The notes under the pieces were generated by a model. It did no database searches and had not been told where the DNA came from. It saw only the letters and a program-made list of their open reading frames with translations. The translations under genes and the position numbers were made by a program. Below are positions 32,893-43,089 of a stretch of DNA of 64,000 nt, one piece after another. Within the stretch, counting starts at the first letter, position 1. Each line of letters opens with the position of its first letter. The stretch comes from Melioribacteraceae bacterium (GTDB lineage Bacteria > Bacteroidota > Ignavibacteria > Ignavibacteriales > Melioribacteraceae). The DNA lies in NCBI GenBank assembly GCA_016342755.1, contig JAEINS010000013.1, forward strand, positions 1 to 64,000, written 5' to 3'.

Positions 32893-35800
32893 TTGTATCT
32901 ATCAAAGTTAGAAATACAAGGTTTTAAATCATTTGCAAATAGAACCGTAGTTAATTTTACAAAAGGAATTACCGGTATAGTTGGGCCAAATGGCTGCGGC
33001 AAAACAAATATTGTTGATGCTATTAGGTGGTCTTTAGGCGAACAAAAGAGCAGTACGCTCCGTTCCGATAAAATGGAAGCAGTTATTTTTAACGGTACAC
33101 GTAATAAAAAACCAATGGGAATGGCAGAAGTATCATTAACATTGGTTAATGATGATGGTGTACTTCCCACGGAGTATTCTGAAGTAACTATTACAAGACG
33201 TATTTTTAGATCGGGTGAAAGTGAGTACTTACTTAACCGCCAAATTTGCAGATTAAAAGATATTACTAATCTTTTTATGGATACGGGAATGAGTTCAAAT
33301 GCTTATTCTGTAATCGAATTAAAAATGATTGAAACTATTCTTAGCAACAAGGCAGAAGAACGCAGAAATATGTTTGAAGAAGCTGCCGGTGTAAATAAAT
33401 ACAAACTTCGCCGAAGACTGGCTCTTAGAAAACTGGATGAAGTTAAATTAGATTTAACCCGTGTTAATGATATTGTTTCTGAAGTTGAGAAAAAAGTACG
33501 GGCCTTAGAAAGACAGGCAAAAAAAGCGGATAGTTATAATCAGATAAATATGGTTCTAAAGGAAAAAGAACTGGATTACGCTGAAAGGGAATTTTCTTTT
33601 TTCTCTAATGCGCAGACTGAAAATGAAATTAAAACCAAGGGATTTTCGAACCGTAAAAATGAAATAGATGCCGAGATTAGTGAAATTGAAAACGAACTTA
33701 TAGTTTACCGCGATCAAATTTCTGAAATAGAGGTTGAGTTAATAGCAAAACGAAAAGAGATTTCTAAGCAGACTGAAAAACTTCATAATGTTCAAAAAAA
33801 TATTTCTGTTGCCGAAGAAAGAAACAGATCGCACGAATCTAATCTTGTTAGATTTAAACAAGAACTTGAAGAATTACAAATGCAGCTTGAAGAAGCTGAA
33901 GAATCGATATTGATAAATCAGGATTCTATTACTGAACTTGAAATTGATATTGAGAATAAAAGTAATGAAATAGAAGGCAGCGACGAGTTTCTTGAGGGAA
34001 AAAACCAACTGGTTTTAGCGAGTAAGAGTAATCTTAAAGTCCAGAATGATTTGATTATTGAGCGATTTAAAGATATAAACGCAAAAGAAAATGAGCTTGA
34101 TAATAATACAAGATCGCTTAATAAAATAACTGCTTTAATTGAGAAACTGAATGAAAAAATTCAGACAGTTACTGGTAAAATTGCTAAGACTGTGGGTTAT
34201 TTAGAGGAACTAAATAGTGAAAAAGATGATGCCCAAAATAAATTAAATAAGGCTGAAGAACTATTAAACAGTAAGCAGATTGAAAAAGAACAGCTTGAAC
34301 AAAAGCTCTCGGAATTGAAAGATAATGAGCTTGAAGAAAAAAGCATAATGATAAATCTCAAAAATAAAGTTGAGTTCCTTCAATCACTTATAACTAATCT
34401 GGAAGGCTTTTCTAAGGGTTCAAAAACTTTAATCGAAAGTAATGAATGGTCGGATAAAGAAAAAACTTTATTTGCTGATGTTGGCAACGCCGAAGAAAAA
34501 TACCGTATTGCAATGGAAGCTGCGTTAAAATTTGTAATCAATAATCTGCTTATCGAAAATATTGATGAACTAAAAAAAGCAATTTCCTATCTTAATGAAA
34601 ATGATCTTGGTAAAGCATCATTTTTCTTATTGCAAAAGCAGTCAGAGAAAAAAAGTCTGTTAGAAAAAATTACAGACTTTAGCCTTAAACGTAAAATTAA
34701 AAAAGTAGAAATTGAAAAAGGATTTCTGGGATGGGCGCATACTTTTGTAAAGACCAGTAATAAATGGAAACCTTATTTTGAAAAAGTTCTTTCCCAGACA
34801 ATTATTACTGAAAACCTGGAATCTGCCTTAACATTAAATAAAAAATATCCGGCATTTAATTATGCTACTTTAAGCGGTGATTTTGTTCAATCGCAAGGAA
34901 TAATAGAGGCGGGTTCTGCTCCTAAATTAGATGAAACTTTGTTTGGCAGAAAACAGGCTCTGGAAAATCTTCAGAAGGAACTTCCAAAGTATGAAGTGAA
35001 TTTAGGGAAACTAAGAGAGTTAATAGAAGAGACTGAGGATAAACTTTCGAGTATTGATTTAAAAGCAATTGCCGATGAAGGAAAAATATTTTCGAATGAA
35101 TTATCAAATGTTGAAAAGCAGATTTCTCAGTTTGAATTTGAACGTGAAAAAGCTAACGAGGATGTAGAGAAGTCTAGAACTGAACTTCATGAGGTTGTTA
35201 GTGAATCAAACACGCTTAATAGTAAAATTGAAGAGTTAAGTGTAAATATTGAAGATGAGAAAAAGGCAAGAGAAGTTGAAGAAGAAAAATTAAGGGCTTT
35301 GGAAACTGAGGTTAAAACGGCTGAACAGAATTATAATAATGCCATAGATGAAATTAACCAGAAGAAACTTGAGCTAGAGAGGCTTCGCGGGAAAAAGCAG
35401 AATACAGTAAATGCTATTTCGCGTTTAGAGGAATCTAAAAAGACAATTGCGCAGTCTATTGAAAAAAGAGAAAAAGATATTACAAATACTCAAGAAGAAA
35501 TGGTTGCCATTATTACAATACTTGATGATAACCAGATTGAATATGATGATATATATGAAGTTCAGCAGCAATTAACAAGTGAAGAGTTTGTGATTAATGA
35601 GAAAATGTTGTCGTTAAAAAGAGAAGCTTCTAAATTTGAAAAGGAGCTTAATCAGCATAGAAATGAGCGGCAGACAATTTCGGATAAACTTCATCATGTT
35701 GATCTGGATAATAACAGGATAGGTCTTAAACTGGAAAACCTTGTGCAGAGCATTCGTGAAGACTACAGTGTTGAACTGGAAATTAAAGAGTTTGAAGACA

Positions 35801-36483
35801 ATGATACTTTTAATTTTGAAGAAAGATCTAAAGAAGTTTCCAGTTTAAAAATTCAATTGAAAAATCTTGGCCCTATAAATCTGCTTGCATACTCAGAGTA
35901 TGAAGAGGAAAAAGAGCGACTTGAGTTTTTACATAGTCAGCGTAATGATTTAATTGATTCTGAAAAAGATCTTGTGAAAACAATTCATGAAATAAACGAA
36001 ACAGCTCAGGCATTGTTCAAGGATACGTTCGAACAGATTAGAGAAAATTTCATAAAAATATTTAGAACCCTCTTTAATCCGGGTGATGAAGCTGATCTGG
36101 TTATACAAGAAGGTGTAGATCCTCTTGAAGCTAAAATTGAAATTATCGCAAAGCCAAAAGGGAAAAGACCTACTGGTATTGAGCTTCTTTCGGGCGGTGA
36201 AAAAACGCTTACTGCAACGGCTTTATTGTTTGCTATATATCTGGTTAAGCCTAGTCCGTTTTGTATTTTGGATGAAGTAGATGCTCCTCTTGATGACGCG
36301 AATGTGTCTAGATATACAAGGCTGATTTCTGATTTCAGCAAGAACACACAGTTTATAATGGTAACACACAACAAGCGTACTATGGAAGCTGCCGAAAATA
36401 TGTACGGTGTTACAATGCAGGAAGAAGGAGTCTCCAAACTTGTCGGAGTACAGTTTAATGATGATCTTAAACAAATTGCCTAA
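32893..36483 (+). CDS. smc: Chromosome segregation protein SMC
   Basis: A condensin ATPase of 1196 residues. It starts at TTG 32893 with GGAG 5 bases before it, giving the standard YLSKLEIQGFKSFANRT opening. Walker A is GPNGCGKTN (31-39). Coiled coils span about 170-500 and 680-1000, with the hinge between (about 510-660). The C-terminal head has LLSGGEKTLTATALLF and Walker B FCILDEVDAPLDDAN, with the D-loop and H-loop THNKRTME. It loops and organises DNA with ScpAB, which are not in the window. Confidence 0.97.
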   Translation: MYLSKLEIQGFKSFANRTVVNFTKGITGIVGPNGCGKTNIVDAIRWSLGEQKSSTLRSDKMEAVIFNGTRNKKPMGMAEVSLTLVNDDGVLPTEYSEVTITRRIFRSGESEYLLNRQICRLKDITNLFMDTGMSSNAYSVIELKMIETILSNKAEERRNMFEEAAGVNKYKLRRRLALRKLDEVKLDLTRVNDIVSEVEKKVRALERQAKKADSYNQINMVLKEKELDYAEREFSFFSNAQTENEIKTKGFSNRKNEIDAEISEIENELIVYRDQISEIEVELIAKRKEISKQTEKLHNVQKNISVAEERNRSHESNLVRFKQELEELQMQLEEAEESILINQDSITELEIDIENKSNEIEGSDEFLEGKNQLVLASKSNLKVQNDLIIERFKDINAKENELDNNTRSLNKITALIEKLNEKIQTVTGKIAKTVGYLEELNSEKDDAQNKLNKAEELLNSKQIEKEQLEQKLSELKDNELEEKSIMINLKNKVEFLQSLITNLEGFSKGSKTLIESNEWSDKEKTLFADVGNAEEKYRIAMEAALKFVINNLLIENIDELKKAISYLNENDLGKASFFLLQKQSEKKSLLEKITDFSLKRKIKKVEIEKGFLGWAHTFVKTSNKWKPYFEKVLSQTIITENLESALTLNKKYPAFNYATLSGDFVQSQGIIEAGSAPKLDETLFGRKQALENLQKELPKYEVNLGKLRELIEETEDKLSSIDLKAIADEGKIFSNELSNVEKQISQFEFEREKANEDVEKSRTELHEVVSESNTLNSKIEELSVNIEDEKKAREVEEEKLRALETEVKTAEQNYNNAIDEINQKKLELERLRGKKQNTVNAISRLEESKKTIAQSIEKREKDITNTQEEMVAIITILDDNQIEYDDIYEVQQQLTSEEFVINEKMLSLKREASKFEKELNQHRNERQTISDKLHHVDLDNNRIGLKLENLVQSIREDYSVELEIKEFEDNDTFNFEERSKEVSSLKIQLKNLGPINLLAYSEYEEEKERLEFLHSQRNDLIDSEKDLVKTIHEINETAQALFKDTFEQIRENFIKIFRTLFNPGDEADLVIQEGVDPLEAKIEIIAKPKGKRPTGIELLSGGEKTLTATALLFAIYLVKPSPFCILDEVDAPLDDANVSRYTRLISDFSKNTQFIMVTHNKRTMEAAENMYGVTMQEEGVSKLVGVQFNDDLKQIA

Positions 36484-36500
36484 GGAAGTCCATTCTATTT

Positions 36501-37232
36501 ATGATTGATTCTGACAACAGAAATTTTAAAGTGTTCATTGATTTTGATGGAACAATTACCACAACAGATGTTGGCGAACAAATGTTTCTGAAATTTAGCG
36601 ATAGAGAATATAATCTTAAAGCCATTGCAGAATGGGAAGATGGTAAAATGAGTTCTTCCGAGTTGTGGAATAAAATGTGTAAAGCAACTCATGATTTTGA
36701 CAGAACAGAATTCGAAAAATTTCTTGAAACAATTGAGATTGATGAAGCGTTCCATAAGTTTGTTGGTTATTGTTCTGAGCATGGTCATGAATTATTTATT
36801 GTAAGTGACGGTTTTGACTATTATATAAACAGAATATTAGCCCGTGAAGGTTTATCCTCTATTAAAACTTACTCAAATAAGCTTTCCTTTGATGAAGAAA
36901 AAAAATTACTCCCATCATTTCCATATACTGATTCTGAATGTCATATTTGCGCAAACTGCAAAAGAAATCATGTTATTAGTGAAAGCAGTGATGAAGAGTT
37001 TAGCATATACATTGGTGATGGCGGTTCTGATAAATGTCCTGCTCAGTTTGTAGATTTTATATTTGCAAAAAATACTCTGTTGAAATTTTGTGAAGTAAAC
37101 AGAATTACATATTTCCCGTATATAAATTTTCATAATGTAATTAGAAAGTTTGAAGAACTAAGAAACAAAAAAAGGTTAAAGAAAAGACATCAGGCTTTTT
37201 TAAAACGAAGAGATGTTTATCTACAAGGATAA
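36501..37232 (+). CDS. HAD-IB phosphatase, MtnX-like
   Basis: A 243-residue cytoplasmic phosphatase. Motif I is FIDFDGTIT with the nucleophile Asp, motif II IVSDG, motif III a Lys in the KRNH area, and motif IV IGDGGSDKCPA. A CHICANCK cluster in the middle is typical of the MtnX-like group. MtnX dephosphorylates an intermediate of methionine salvage, but no other salvage genes are nearby, so the substrate is open. The C-terminal 35 residues are unusually rich in Lys and Arg (RNKKRLKKRHQAFLKRR). It lies between smc and lpxB, 17 bp after smc. Confidence 0.8.
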   Translation: MIDSDNRNFKVFIDFDGTITTTDVGEQMFLKFSDREYNLKAIAEWEDGKMSSSELWNKMCKATHDFDRTEFEKFLETIEIDEAFHKFVGYCSEHGHELFIVSDGFDYYINRILAREGLSSIKTYSNKLSFDEEKKLLPSFPYTDSECHICANCKRNHVISESSDEEFSIYIGDGGSDKCPAQFVDFIFAKNTLLKFCEVNRITYFPYINFHNVIRKFEELRNKKRLKKRHQAFLKRRDVYLQG

Positions 37233-37240
37233 AATAAAAT

Positions 37241-38383
37241 TTGAATAATAAATTATTAATAATTGCCGGTGAAGCTTCCGGAGATTTACATGGAGCATCT
37301 TTAATTAACGAATTAAAGAAACGCAAATCTGATCTTATAATATCGGGAGTTGGCGGTGATAAAATGATTGCCGGCGGCATGGACGCGTTGTTTCATATTA
37401 AAGATATGGCTTTTCTTGGTTTTGTTGAAGTTATAAAACATATTCCGTTTATAAAAAAAGTCCAGAATGAATTAATTGAACATGTTAAAAAGGAAAATAT
37501 TAAAACGGTTGTTTTAATTGACTACCCCGGATTTAACTTAAGTATAGCTAAGAAATTTAAAGCGCTTGGTATTGAAATAGTTTATTATATTTCGCCGCAA
37601 ATCTGGGCATGGGGCCAGCATAGAGTAAAAAAAATTAAAAAACTTGTTTCAAAAATGCTGGTGTTATTCCCATTCGAGAAGAAGTTTTATGAAAAGCATG
37701 GTATAGAAGTAGAATATGTCGGTCATCCTTTAATTGAGCAGATTGAGAAAGCTGATTTACTATCGAGAAAAGATTTTTTTGAAAAGTTTAATTTAGATGA
37801 AGGGAAAAAGATTTTGTTGATTTTGCCTGGCAGCAGAATTCATGAGATTGAAAAAATATTTCCTAAATGTTTAGACGCGGCCGAAAATTTGTGCGGCAGT
37901 TTTAATATGCAGACTGTTGTTGCCTGTTCCGAAAATATTGATGCTAATATTTTTAATCCTTATTTAAATAATAAGTTCAAAATTATTAAAGGATTTACTT
38001 ACGAATTATTTAAGTACTCGGAATTTGGAATTATTAAATCTGGAACTTCAACATTAGAAGCCGGATTATTTGAACTTCCTTTTATTGTAGTTTATTATAC
38101 TTCCAGATTAACTTATTTAATTGGAAGAACTTTAGTGAAGATCAAAAACATTGCTTTAGTTAATATTGTTGCTGAAAAAAACATTGTTCATGAATTGATT
38201 CAGGATGATGTTAACACAGACAATATTGTTCAGAAAAGTTCTGATATAATGAGTAGTTCTAAAAAGTGTAAAGAAATTAAATCTTCGTTAAGTGAATTAA
38301 GATCGAAGCTTGGAAGCGTAGGTGCTTCATCAAAGGCAGCAGAAATAATCTTAGCAGAGTTAGATGCAGTTAAAAGAAATTAA
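37241..38383 (+). CDS. lpxB: Lipid-A-disaccharide synthase
   Basis: A GT-B glycosyltransferase that joins UDP-diacylglucosamine to lipid X, making the lipid A disaccharide at the inner membrane. Family marks are AGEASGDLHGASL, ISGVGGDKM, ISPQIWAWGQHRVKKI, LPGSRIHEIEKIFP and SGTSTLEAGLF. The length (380) is normal. The start is TTG 37241 with AAGGA about 11 bases upstream, 8 bp after the HAD gene. It heads an lpxB-acyltransferase-lpxK cluster with overlapping genes. Confidence 0.96.
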   Translation: MNNKLLIIAGEASGDLHGASLINELKKRKSDLIISGVGGDKMIAGGMDALFHIKDMAFLGFVEVIKHIPFIKKVQNELIEHVKKENIKTVVLIDYPGFNLSIAKKFKALGIEIVYYISPQIWAWGQHRVKKIKKLVSKMLVLFPFEKKFYEKHGIEVEYVGHPLIEQIEKADLLSRKDFFEKFNLDEGKKILLILPGSRIHEIEKIFPKCLDAAENLCGSFNMQTVVACSENIDANIFNPYLNNKFKIIKGFTYELFKYSEFGIIKSGTSTLEAGLFELPFIVVYYTSRLTYLIGRTLVKIKNIALVNIVAEKNIVHELIQDDVNTDNIVQKSSDIMSSSKKCKEIKSSLSELRSKLGSVGASSKAAEIILAELDAVKRN

Positions 38384-39005
38384 AAAAAATATTTTATGGT
38401 TCTTAGGAAACCGATTTTTGTTTTATTCTGCAAGTCTGCTTTGCAAAACTGTAAGAATTGAAAAGAAAAATTTTTCGGGTATTGAGGAATTAATAAATAA
38501 TGATAAAAATTTTGTTTTAGCATTTTGGCATGGATCAATGTTTATTCCCTGGTACATTCACCGCCGACAAAATTTTTCGGCAATTGTAAGCAAAAGTAAA
38601 GACGGACAGTTATTAGTGAATTTATTAAACAAGTGGAAATATAATGTAGTAAGGGGTTCTAGCCATGTTGGCGGAAAAGAGGCTTTGGATACTTTAATTA
38701 CGCTGGCTAATGAAAATAACCCGATTGCAATTACACCGGATGGACCAACAGGACCAAGACACGAAATGAAAGCCGGAGCGGTAATTACAGCGCAGCGGAC
38801 TGAGATTCCTCTTATTTTATGCGGTGTTTCGTATAGCAGTAAAGTTGAACTTAAGAGCTGGGATAAACTAGAAATTCCTAAGTTGTTTAGTAAAGTAAAA
38901 GTAGTTTATTCTGATTTGATTTATATTAATAAAAATTTAAATCGCGAAGAAACTTCAAAAATCATAAAAGAATGTGAAATTAAATTAAATAATTTAATAA
39001 ATTAG
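38364..39005 (+). CDS. DUF374 lysophospholipid-acyltransferase-like protein
   Basis: A 213-residue membrane-associated acyltransferase of the DUF374 group. The catalytic pair is in FWHGSMFIPW (HxxxF/W type), with TPDGPTGPRHEMKAG as the glycerolipid-binding motif. It overlaps lpxB by 20 bp and ends immediately before lpxK, so it very probably acts on lipid A or its precursors, for instance as a secondary acyltransferase. No LpxL/LpxM-type gene is in the window. Its exact acceptor is unknown. Confidence 0.85.
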   Translation: MQLKEIKKNILWFLGNRFLFYSASLLCKTVRIEKKNFSGIEELINNDKNFVLAFWHGSMFIPWYIHRRQNFSAIVSKSKDGQLLVNLLNKWKYNVVRGSSHVGGKEALDTLITLANENNPIAITPDGPTGPRHEMKAGAVITAQRTEIPLILCGVSYSSKVELKSWDKLEIPKLFSKVKVVYSDLIYINKNLNREETSKIIKECEIKLNNLIN

Positions 39006-40049
39006 ATGTTGAAATTTTTCCAAATATTGTTATCACCGTTTGTGGCTGTTTATTACTTAATAATTAAGGTGCGCAATATATTATTTGATGCCGGAATTTT
39101 TAAGTCAGAGAAAGTTTCAACAAAAATAATTTCAGTTGGCAATATTGTTGTTGGCGGAGCTGGTAAAACACCAACTGTTATTTATGTTCTTAACATTTTG
39201 AAAAAAGCCGGAAAAAAAGCCGGTGTACTAAGCAGAGGCTATGGAAGAAATTCTAAAGGATATAAATATGTTTCGGATGGTGAAAAGTTTTTCACCGATG
39301 TTAGCGAAAGCGGAGACGAAATTTATTTAGCCGCAAATGAGTGCGGAGTTGCAGCGGCAGTATCTGAAAAACGCGTTGAAGGTGCAAAGAAATTTCTTGA
39401 TGAACAAAGCCTGGACGCGATTGTTTTAGATGACGCTTTCCAGCATAGATGGATTTACAGAGATATTGATATACTTGTATTCGATCAGCGTTTCTTAAAT
39501 AAAGTTGGTAAACGTGTACAGAATATGCTGCCGTTAGGAGTAATGAGAGAGCCGTTCAGATCAATTGCCAGAGCAAATATAGTTATTATCAATAGAAAAT
39601 TTTCAGATAAAACTGAACTCCCAAAACCATTAGGAAAATATTTTAATAATAAAAAAGTGTTTTACGGAAAGTATAAAGCAACCGGATTATATGATGTTAA
39701 AAATCATAATAGTTATAGCTTAAAAGAATTTCAAGGTCAAAGAAGCCTGGTTATATGCGGCATTGCAAGACCTTATTCGTTTTTGAATAGATTAGAACAG
39801 AATAAAATCAATATCAAAAATAAAATTTTATTCCCTGATCATAAAGAATACACTAATAAAGAAGTTCAATTGATTAGAAAAAAATTCTATAGTACTAATG
39901 CTAACTCTGTACTTACAACGCAGAAAGATGCTGTAAAACTAACCAAGTTTTCTAAAGAACTGGATGATATAGATATATATTATCTTAAAATTGAATTAGA
40001 AGTAGAAAATAAAGAAGAATTTGAAAAAGAAATAATAAATATATTTTGA
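39006..40049 (+). CDS. lpxK: Tetraacyldisaccharide 4'-kinase
   Basis: Phosphorylates the 4' position of the lipid A disaccharide using ATP. An N-terminal membrane-associated helix (FQILLSPFVAVYYLIIKV) is followed by Walker A in SVGNIVVGGAGKTPTV (about 44-57), GYGRNSKGY, and the catalytic and binding segments LDDAFQHRWIYRDIDIL and PLGVMREPF. The 347-residue length is normal. Its ATG directly follows the stop of the DUF374 gene. Confidence 0.95.
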   Translation: MLKFFQILLSPFVAVYYLIIKVRNILFDAGIFKSEKVSTKIISVGNIVVGGAGKTPTVIYVLNILKKAGKKAGVLSRGYGRNSKGYKYVSDGEKFFTDVSESGDEIYLAANECGVAAAVSEKRVEGAKKFLDEQSLDAIVLDDAFQHRWIYRDIDILVFDQRFLNKVGKRVQNMLPLGVMREPFRSIARANIVIINRKFSDKTELPKPLGKYFNNKKVFYGKYKATGLYDVKNHNSYSLKEFQGQRSLVICGIARPYSFLNRLEQNKINIKNKILFPDHKEYTNKEVQLIRKKFYSTNANSVLTTQKDAVKLTKFSKELDDIDIYYLKIELEVENKEEFEKEIINIF

Positions 40050-40080
40050 TAACAAACCAATCACATTGGAGGTAACCTAA

Positions 40081-42972
40081 ATGGCGAAAACACCCAAATA
40101 TGTCTATTTCTTCGGCGGAAAAAAAGCTGAAGGCAGAACTGACATGAAAAACCTGCTTGGCGGAAAAGGTGCAAACCTTGCTGAGATGATTAACATTGGT
40201 CTGCCAGTACCAAACGGATTTACTATTACAACAGATTTTTGTACTGACTATTATGCAGGCGGGAAAAAATTTCCTAAAGTATTAAAAGATCAAGTTTCCG
40301 TAGCTCTTAAAAAAGTAGAAAAAAATATGGGCGCCAAATTTGGTGATGCTAAAAATCCTTTATTACTATCAGTCCGTTCCGGAGCAAGAGCTTCGATGCC
40401 TGGTATGATGGATACTATATTAAACTTAGGTCTTAATGAAGTAACAGTAGAAGGCTTAATTGCTAAAACAAACAATCCTAGATTTGCGTACGATTCTTAC
40501 AGAAGATTTGTTTCTATGTACGGCGATGTTGTATTAGAAATGAAACCAGAAGATAAACATTCAGTTGATCCTTTTGAAGAAATTCTGGAAGCTAAAAAAG
40601 CTAAAAAAGGTATTGAGTTAGATACTGATTTAACTGCTGAAGATTTAAAAGAATTAGTAGCAGAATTTAAAGCAGCTATTAAAAAGAATACTGGTAAAGA
40701 TTTCCCTGAAGATCCTATGGAACAATTATGGGGAGCAGTTGGTGCTGTATTCGATTCCTGGATGAACGAAAGAGCTATTGTTTATAGAAAATTAAATGAT
40801 ATTCCCGCAGCATGGGGAACAGCAGTAAATATACAATCCATGGTTTATGGAAATATGGGTGAAGATTCTGGTACTGGTGTTGCGTTTACACGTGATCCTG
40901 CTTCAGGCGAAAGAGTATTTTACGGTGAGTATTTATTTAATGCACAGGGTGAAGATGTTGTTGCTGGTACAAGAACTCCTCATCAAATTGTTGAGCTTAA
41001 AAAAGACAGTCCAAAATTATATAAAGAATTAGACGACATTAAAAATATTCTTGAAAAACATTATCACGAAATGCTGGATATTGAATTTACAATTCAGCAG
41101 GGTAAATTGTGGATGCTTCAATGCCGTGTTGGTAAAAGAACAGGTTTTGCTGCTATCAAAATTGCTGTTGATATGGTTCGTGAAAAACTTATTACAAAAG
41201 AAGAAGCTCTTCTTAGAATTGAACCGGATCAATTAAATCAATTATTAAGACCAATTTTTGATACTGAACAAAAAGAAAAAGCTATTAAAGAAGGTAAATT
41301 ACTGGCTAAAGGATTAAACGCCGGTCCCGGTGCTGCATCTGGTAAAGTTGCTTTTAATGCTGTTGATGCCGAAATAATGGCTGCAAAAGGCGATAAAGTA
41401 ATTCTTATTAGAATTGAAACATCACCAGAAGATATTAAAGGTATGAATGCTTCGGAAGGTATTTTAACTGCTAAAGGCGGAATGACTTCTCATGCGGCTC
41501 TTGTTGCCCGTCAGATGGGTAAAGTTTGTGTTGCTGGTTGCGGTGTATTAAATATTGATTACAAAAAGCAAACAATGACAGTTGAAGGAAAGAAACTTGT
41601 TATTAAGAAAGGTGATTATGTTTCTATTGATGGTACAACTGGCGAAGTTATTGCCGGAAATATTGAAACAAAACCATCAGAAGTAGTTCAGGTACTGGTT
41701 ACAAAAGAATTAGATGCTAAAAAATCTGCAGTTTACAAAACATATAAAGATGTTATGAACTGGGCAGACAGTGCAAGAACTTTAGGTGTTAGAACTAACG
41801 CTGATGAACCTGCACAATGCGAAAACGCTCTTGCATTTGGTGCTGAAGGTATTGGTCTTACACGTACAGAACATATGTTTTTCGAAGGCGATAGAATTAT
41901 TGCTATCCGTGAAATGATTCTTGCTGATAGTGAAGAAGGCAGAAAAACTGCTTTAGCAAAATTACTTCCTCATCAGAGAGGTGACTTTGAAGGTATTTTC
42001 AAAGTAATGAAAGGTAAACCAGTAACAGTAAGATTCTTAGATCCTCCTTTACATGAGTTTTTACCGCAGGAAGCAAAAGATATAAAAGTAATGGCCGATA
42101 CAATGGGTATTTCGGTTAAGCAGGTAAAAGACAAAATTGCTTCAATGCATGAAATAAACCCAATGTTAGGATTTAGAGGCTGCCGTTTAGGAACCGCTTA
42201 TCCTGAAATTACTGCAATGCAGGCACGTGCAATATTAGAAGCCGCTTGTAACGTTGCAAGTCAGGGTATTAAAGTATTTCCAGAAATTATGATTCCTTTA
42301 GTAAGTACAGTTGCCGAACTTAAAGGTCAGGAAGCAATTGTTCGTGAAGTTGCAGCACAAGTATTTGCTGAGAAAAAGAAAAAAGTTAATTACCTTGTTG
42401 GTACAATGATAGAGTTACCACGTGCCGCATTAACAGCTAACGAAATTGCAGAAGTTGCTGAATTCTTTAGTTTTGGTACTAACGATTTAACTCAGACAAC
42501 ATTTGGTCTTTCAAGAGACGATGCAGGTACTTTCTTACCAATGTATGTTGATAAAGACATATTACCACGCGATCCGTTTGAAAGTTTAGATCAAAATGGT
42601 GTTGGACAGTTAGTTGAAATAGGAACACAAAAAGGTCGTTCGGTAAGAGAAAACTTAAAAGTTGGTATCTGCGGCGAACATGGTGGCGAACCTGAATCAG
42701 TTGAATTCTGTCACAGAACCGGATTGAACTATGTTAGTTGTTCTCCATTTAGAGTTCCAATAGCAAGACTTGCTGCTGCAAGAGCTGCTCTTAAGGATCC
42801 TAAATTAGCGGTTAAATCTGCAGATAAAAAGCCTGCTAAAAAAGCGGCTGTTAAAAAGGCTGTTGCAAAGAAGCCTGCAGCTAAAAAAGCAGTTGCTGAA
42901 AAACCTGTAGCCAAGAAGGCGGCAGCTAAAAAAAATGATAAAAAAGCAGTTAAGAAAAATACTAAAAAATAA
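40081..42972 (+). CDS. ppdK: Pyruvate, phosphate dikinase with Lys/Ala-rich C-terminal tail
   Basis: Interconverts pyruvate, ATP and phosphate with PEP, AMP and pyrophosphate. The ATP-grasp domain starts [20 protein letters not shown] (in parts). The phosphohistidine domain has H471 in [13 protein letters not shown], and the PEP/pyruvate TIM barrel ends [16 protein letters not shown] and [13 protein letters not shown]. Catalytic residues look intact. The core ends near residue 911, as in normal enzymes of about 880-910. The last 52 residues (912-963) are 22 Lys and 15 Ala in [11 protein letters not shown]-like repeats, resembling histone H1 tails. GGAGG precedes the ATG by 7 bases. Confidence 0.96.
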   Translation: MAKTPKYVYFFGGKKAEGRTDMKNLLGGKGANLAEMINIGLPVPNGFTITTDFCTDYYAGGKKFPKVLKDQVSVALKKVEKNMGAKFGDAKNPLLLSVRSGARASMPGMMDTILNLGLNEVTVEGLIAKTNNPRFAYDSYRRFVSMYGDVVLEMKPEDKHSVDPFEEILEAKKAKKGIELDTDLTAEDLKELVAEFKAAIKKNTGKDFPEDPMEQLWGAVGAVFDSWMNERAIVYRKLNDIPAAWGTAVNIQSMVYGNMGEDSGTGVAFTRDPASGERVFYGEYLFNAQGEDVVAGTRTPHQIVELKKDSPKLYKELDDIKNILEKHYHEMLDIEFTIQQGKLWMLQCRVGKRTGFAAIKIAVDMVREKLITKEEALLRIEPDQLNQLLRPIFDTEQKEKAIKEGKLLAKGLNAGPGAASGKVAFNAVDAEIMAAKGDKVILIRIETSPEDIKGMNASEGILTAKGGMTSHAALVARQMGKVCVAGCGVLNIDYKKQTMTVEGKKLVIKKGDYVSIDGTTGEVIAGNIETKPSEVVQVLVTKELDAKKSAVYKTYKDVMNWADSARTLGVRTNADEPAQCENALAFGAEGIGLTRTEHMFFEGDRIIAIREMILADSEEGRKTALAKLLPHQRGDFEGIFKVMKGKPVTVRFLDPPLHEFLPQEAKDIKVMADTMGISVKQVKDKIASMHEINPMLGFRGCRLGTAYPEITAMQARAILEAACNVASQGIKVFPEIMIPLVSTVAELKGQEAIVREVAAQVFAEKKKKVNYLVGTMIELPRAALTANEIAEVAEFFSFGTNDLTQTTFGLSRDDAGTFLPMYVDKDILPRDPFESLDQNGVGQLVEIGTQKGRSVRENLKVGICGEHGGEPESVEFCHRTGLNYVSCSPFRVPIARLAAARAALKDPKLAVKSADKKPAKKAAVKKAVAKKPAAKKAVAEKPVAKKAAAKKNDKKAVKKNTKK

Positions 42973-43001
42973 AAAAGTCTATTTTTAATAGATTTTGCAT
43001 T

Positions 43002-43032
43002 AAAGCGGAACCTTTTATAAGGCTCCGCTTTC
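43002..43032 (+). terminator. Terminator hairpin after ppdK
   Basis: AAAGCGGAACCTT pairs with AAGGCTCCGCTTT with one mismatch and a short loop, 30 bases after the ppdK stop. The T-run is within the stem end (CTTTC). Confidence 0.7.
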
Positions 43033-43089
43033 GATGTTTATAGACAAAAGTATTTGTGAATTAAGATTAAGTGAGTAATAGGAGAGAAT

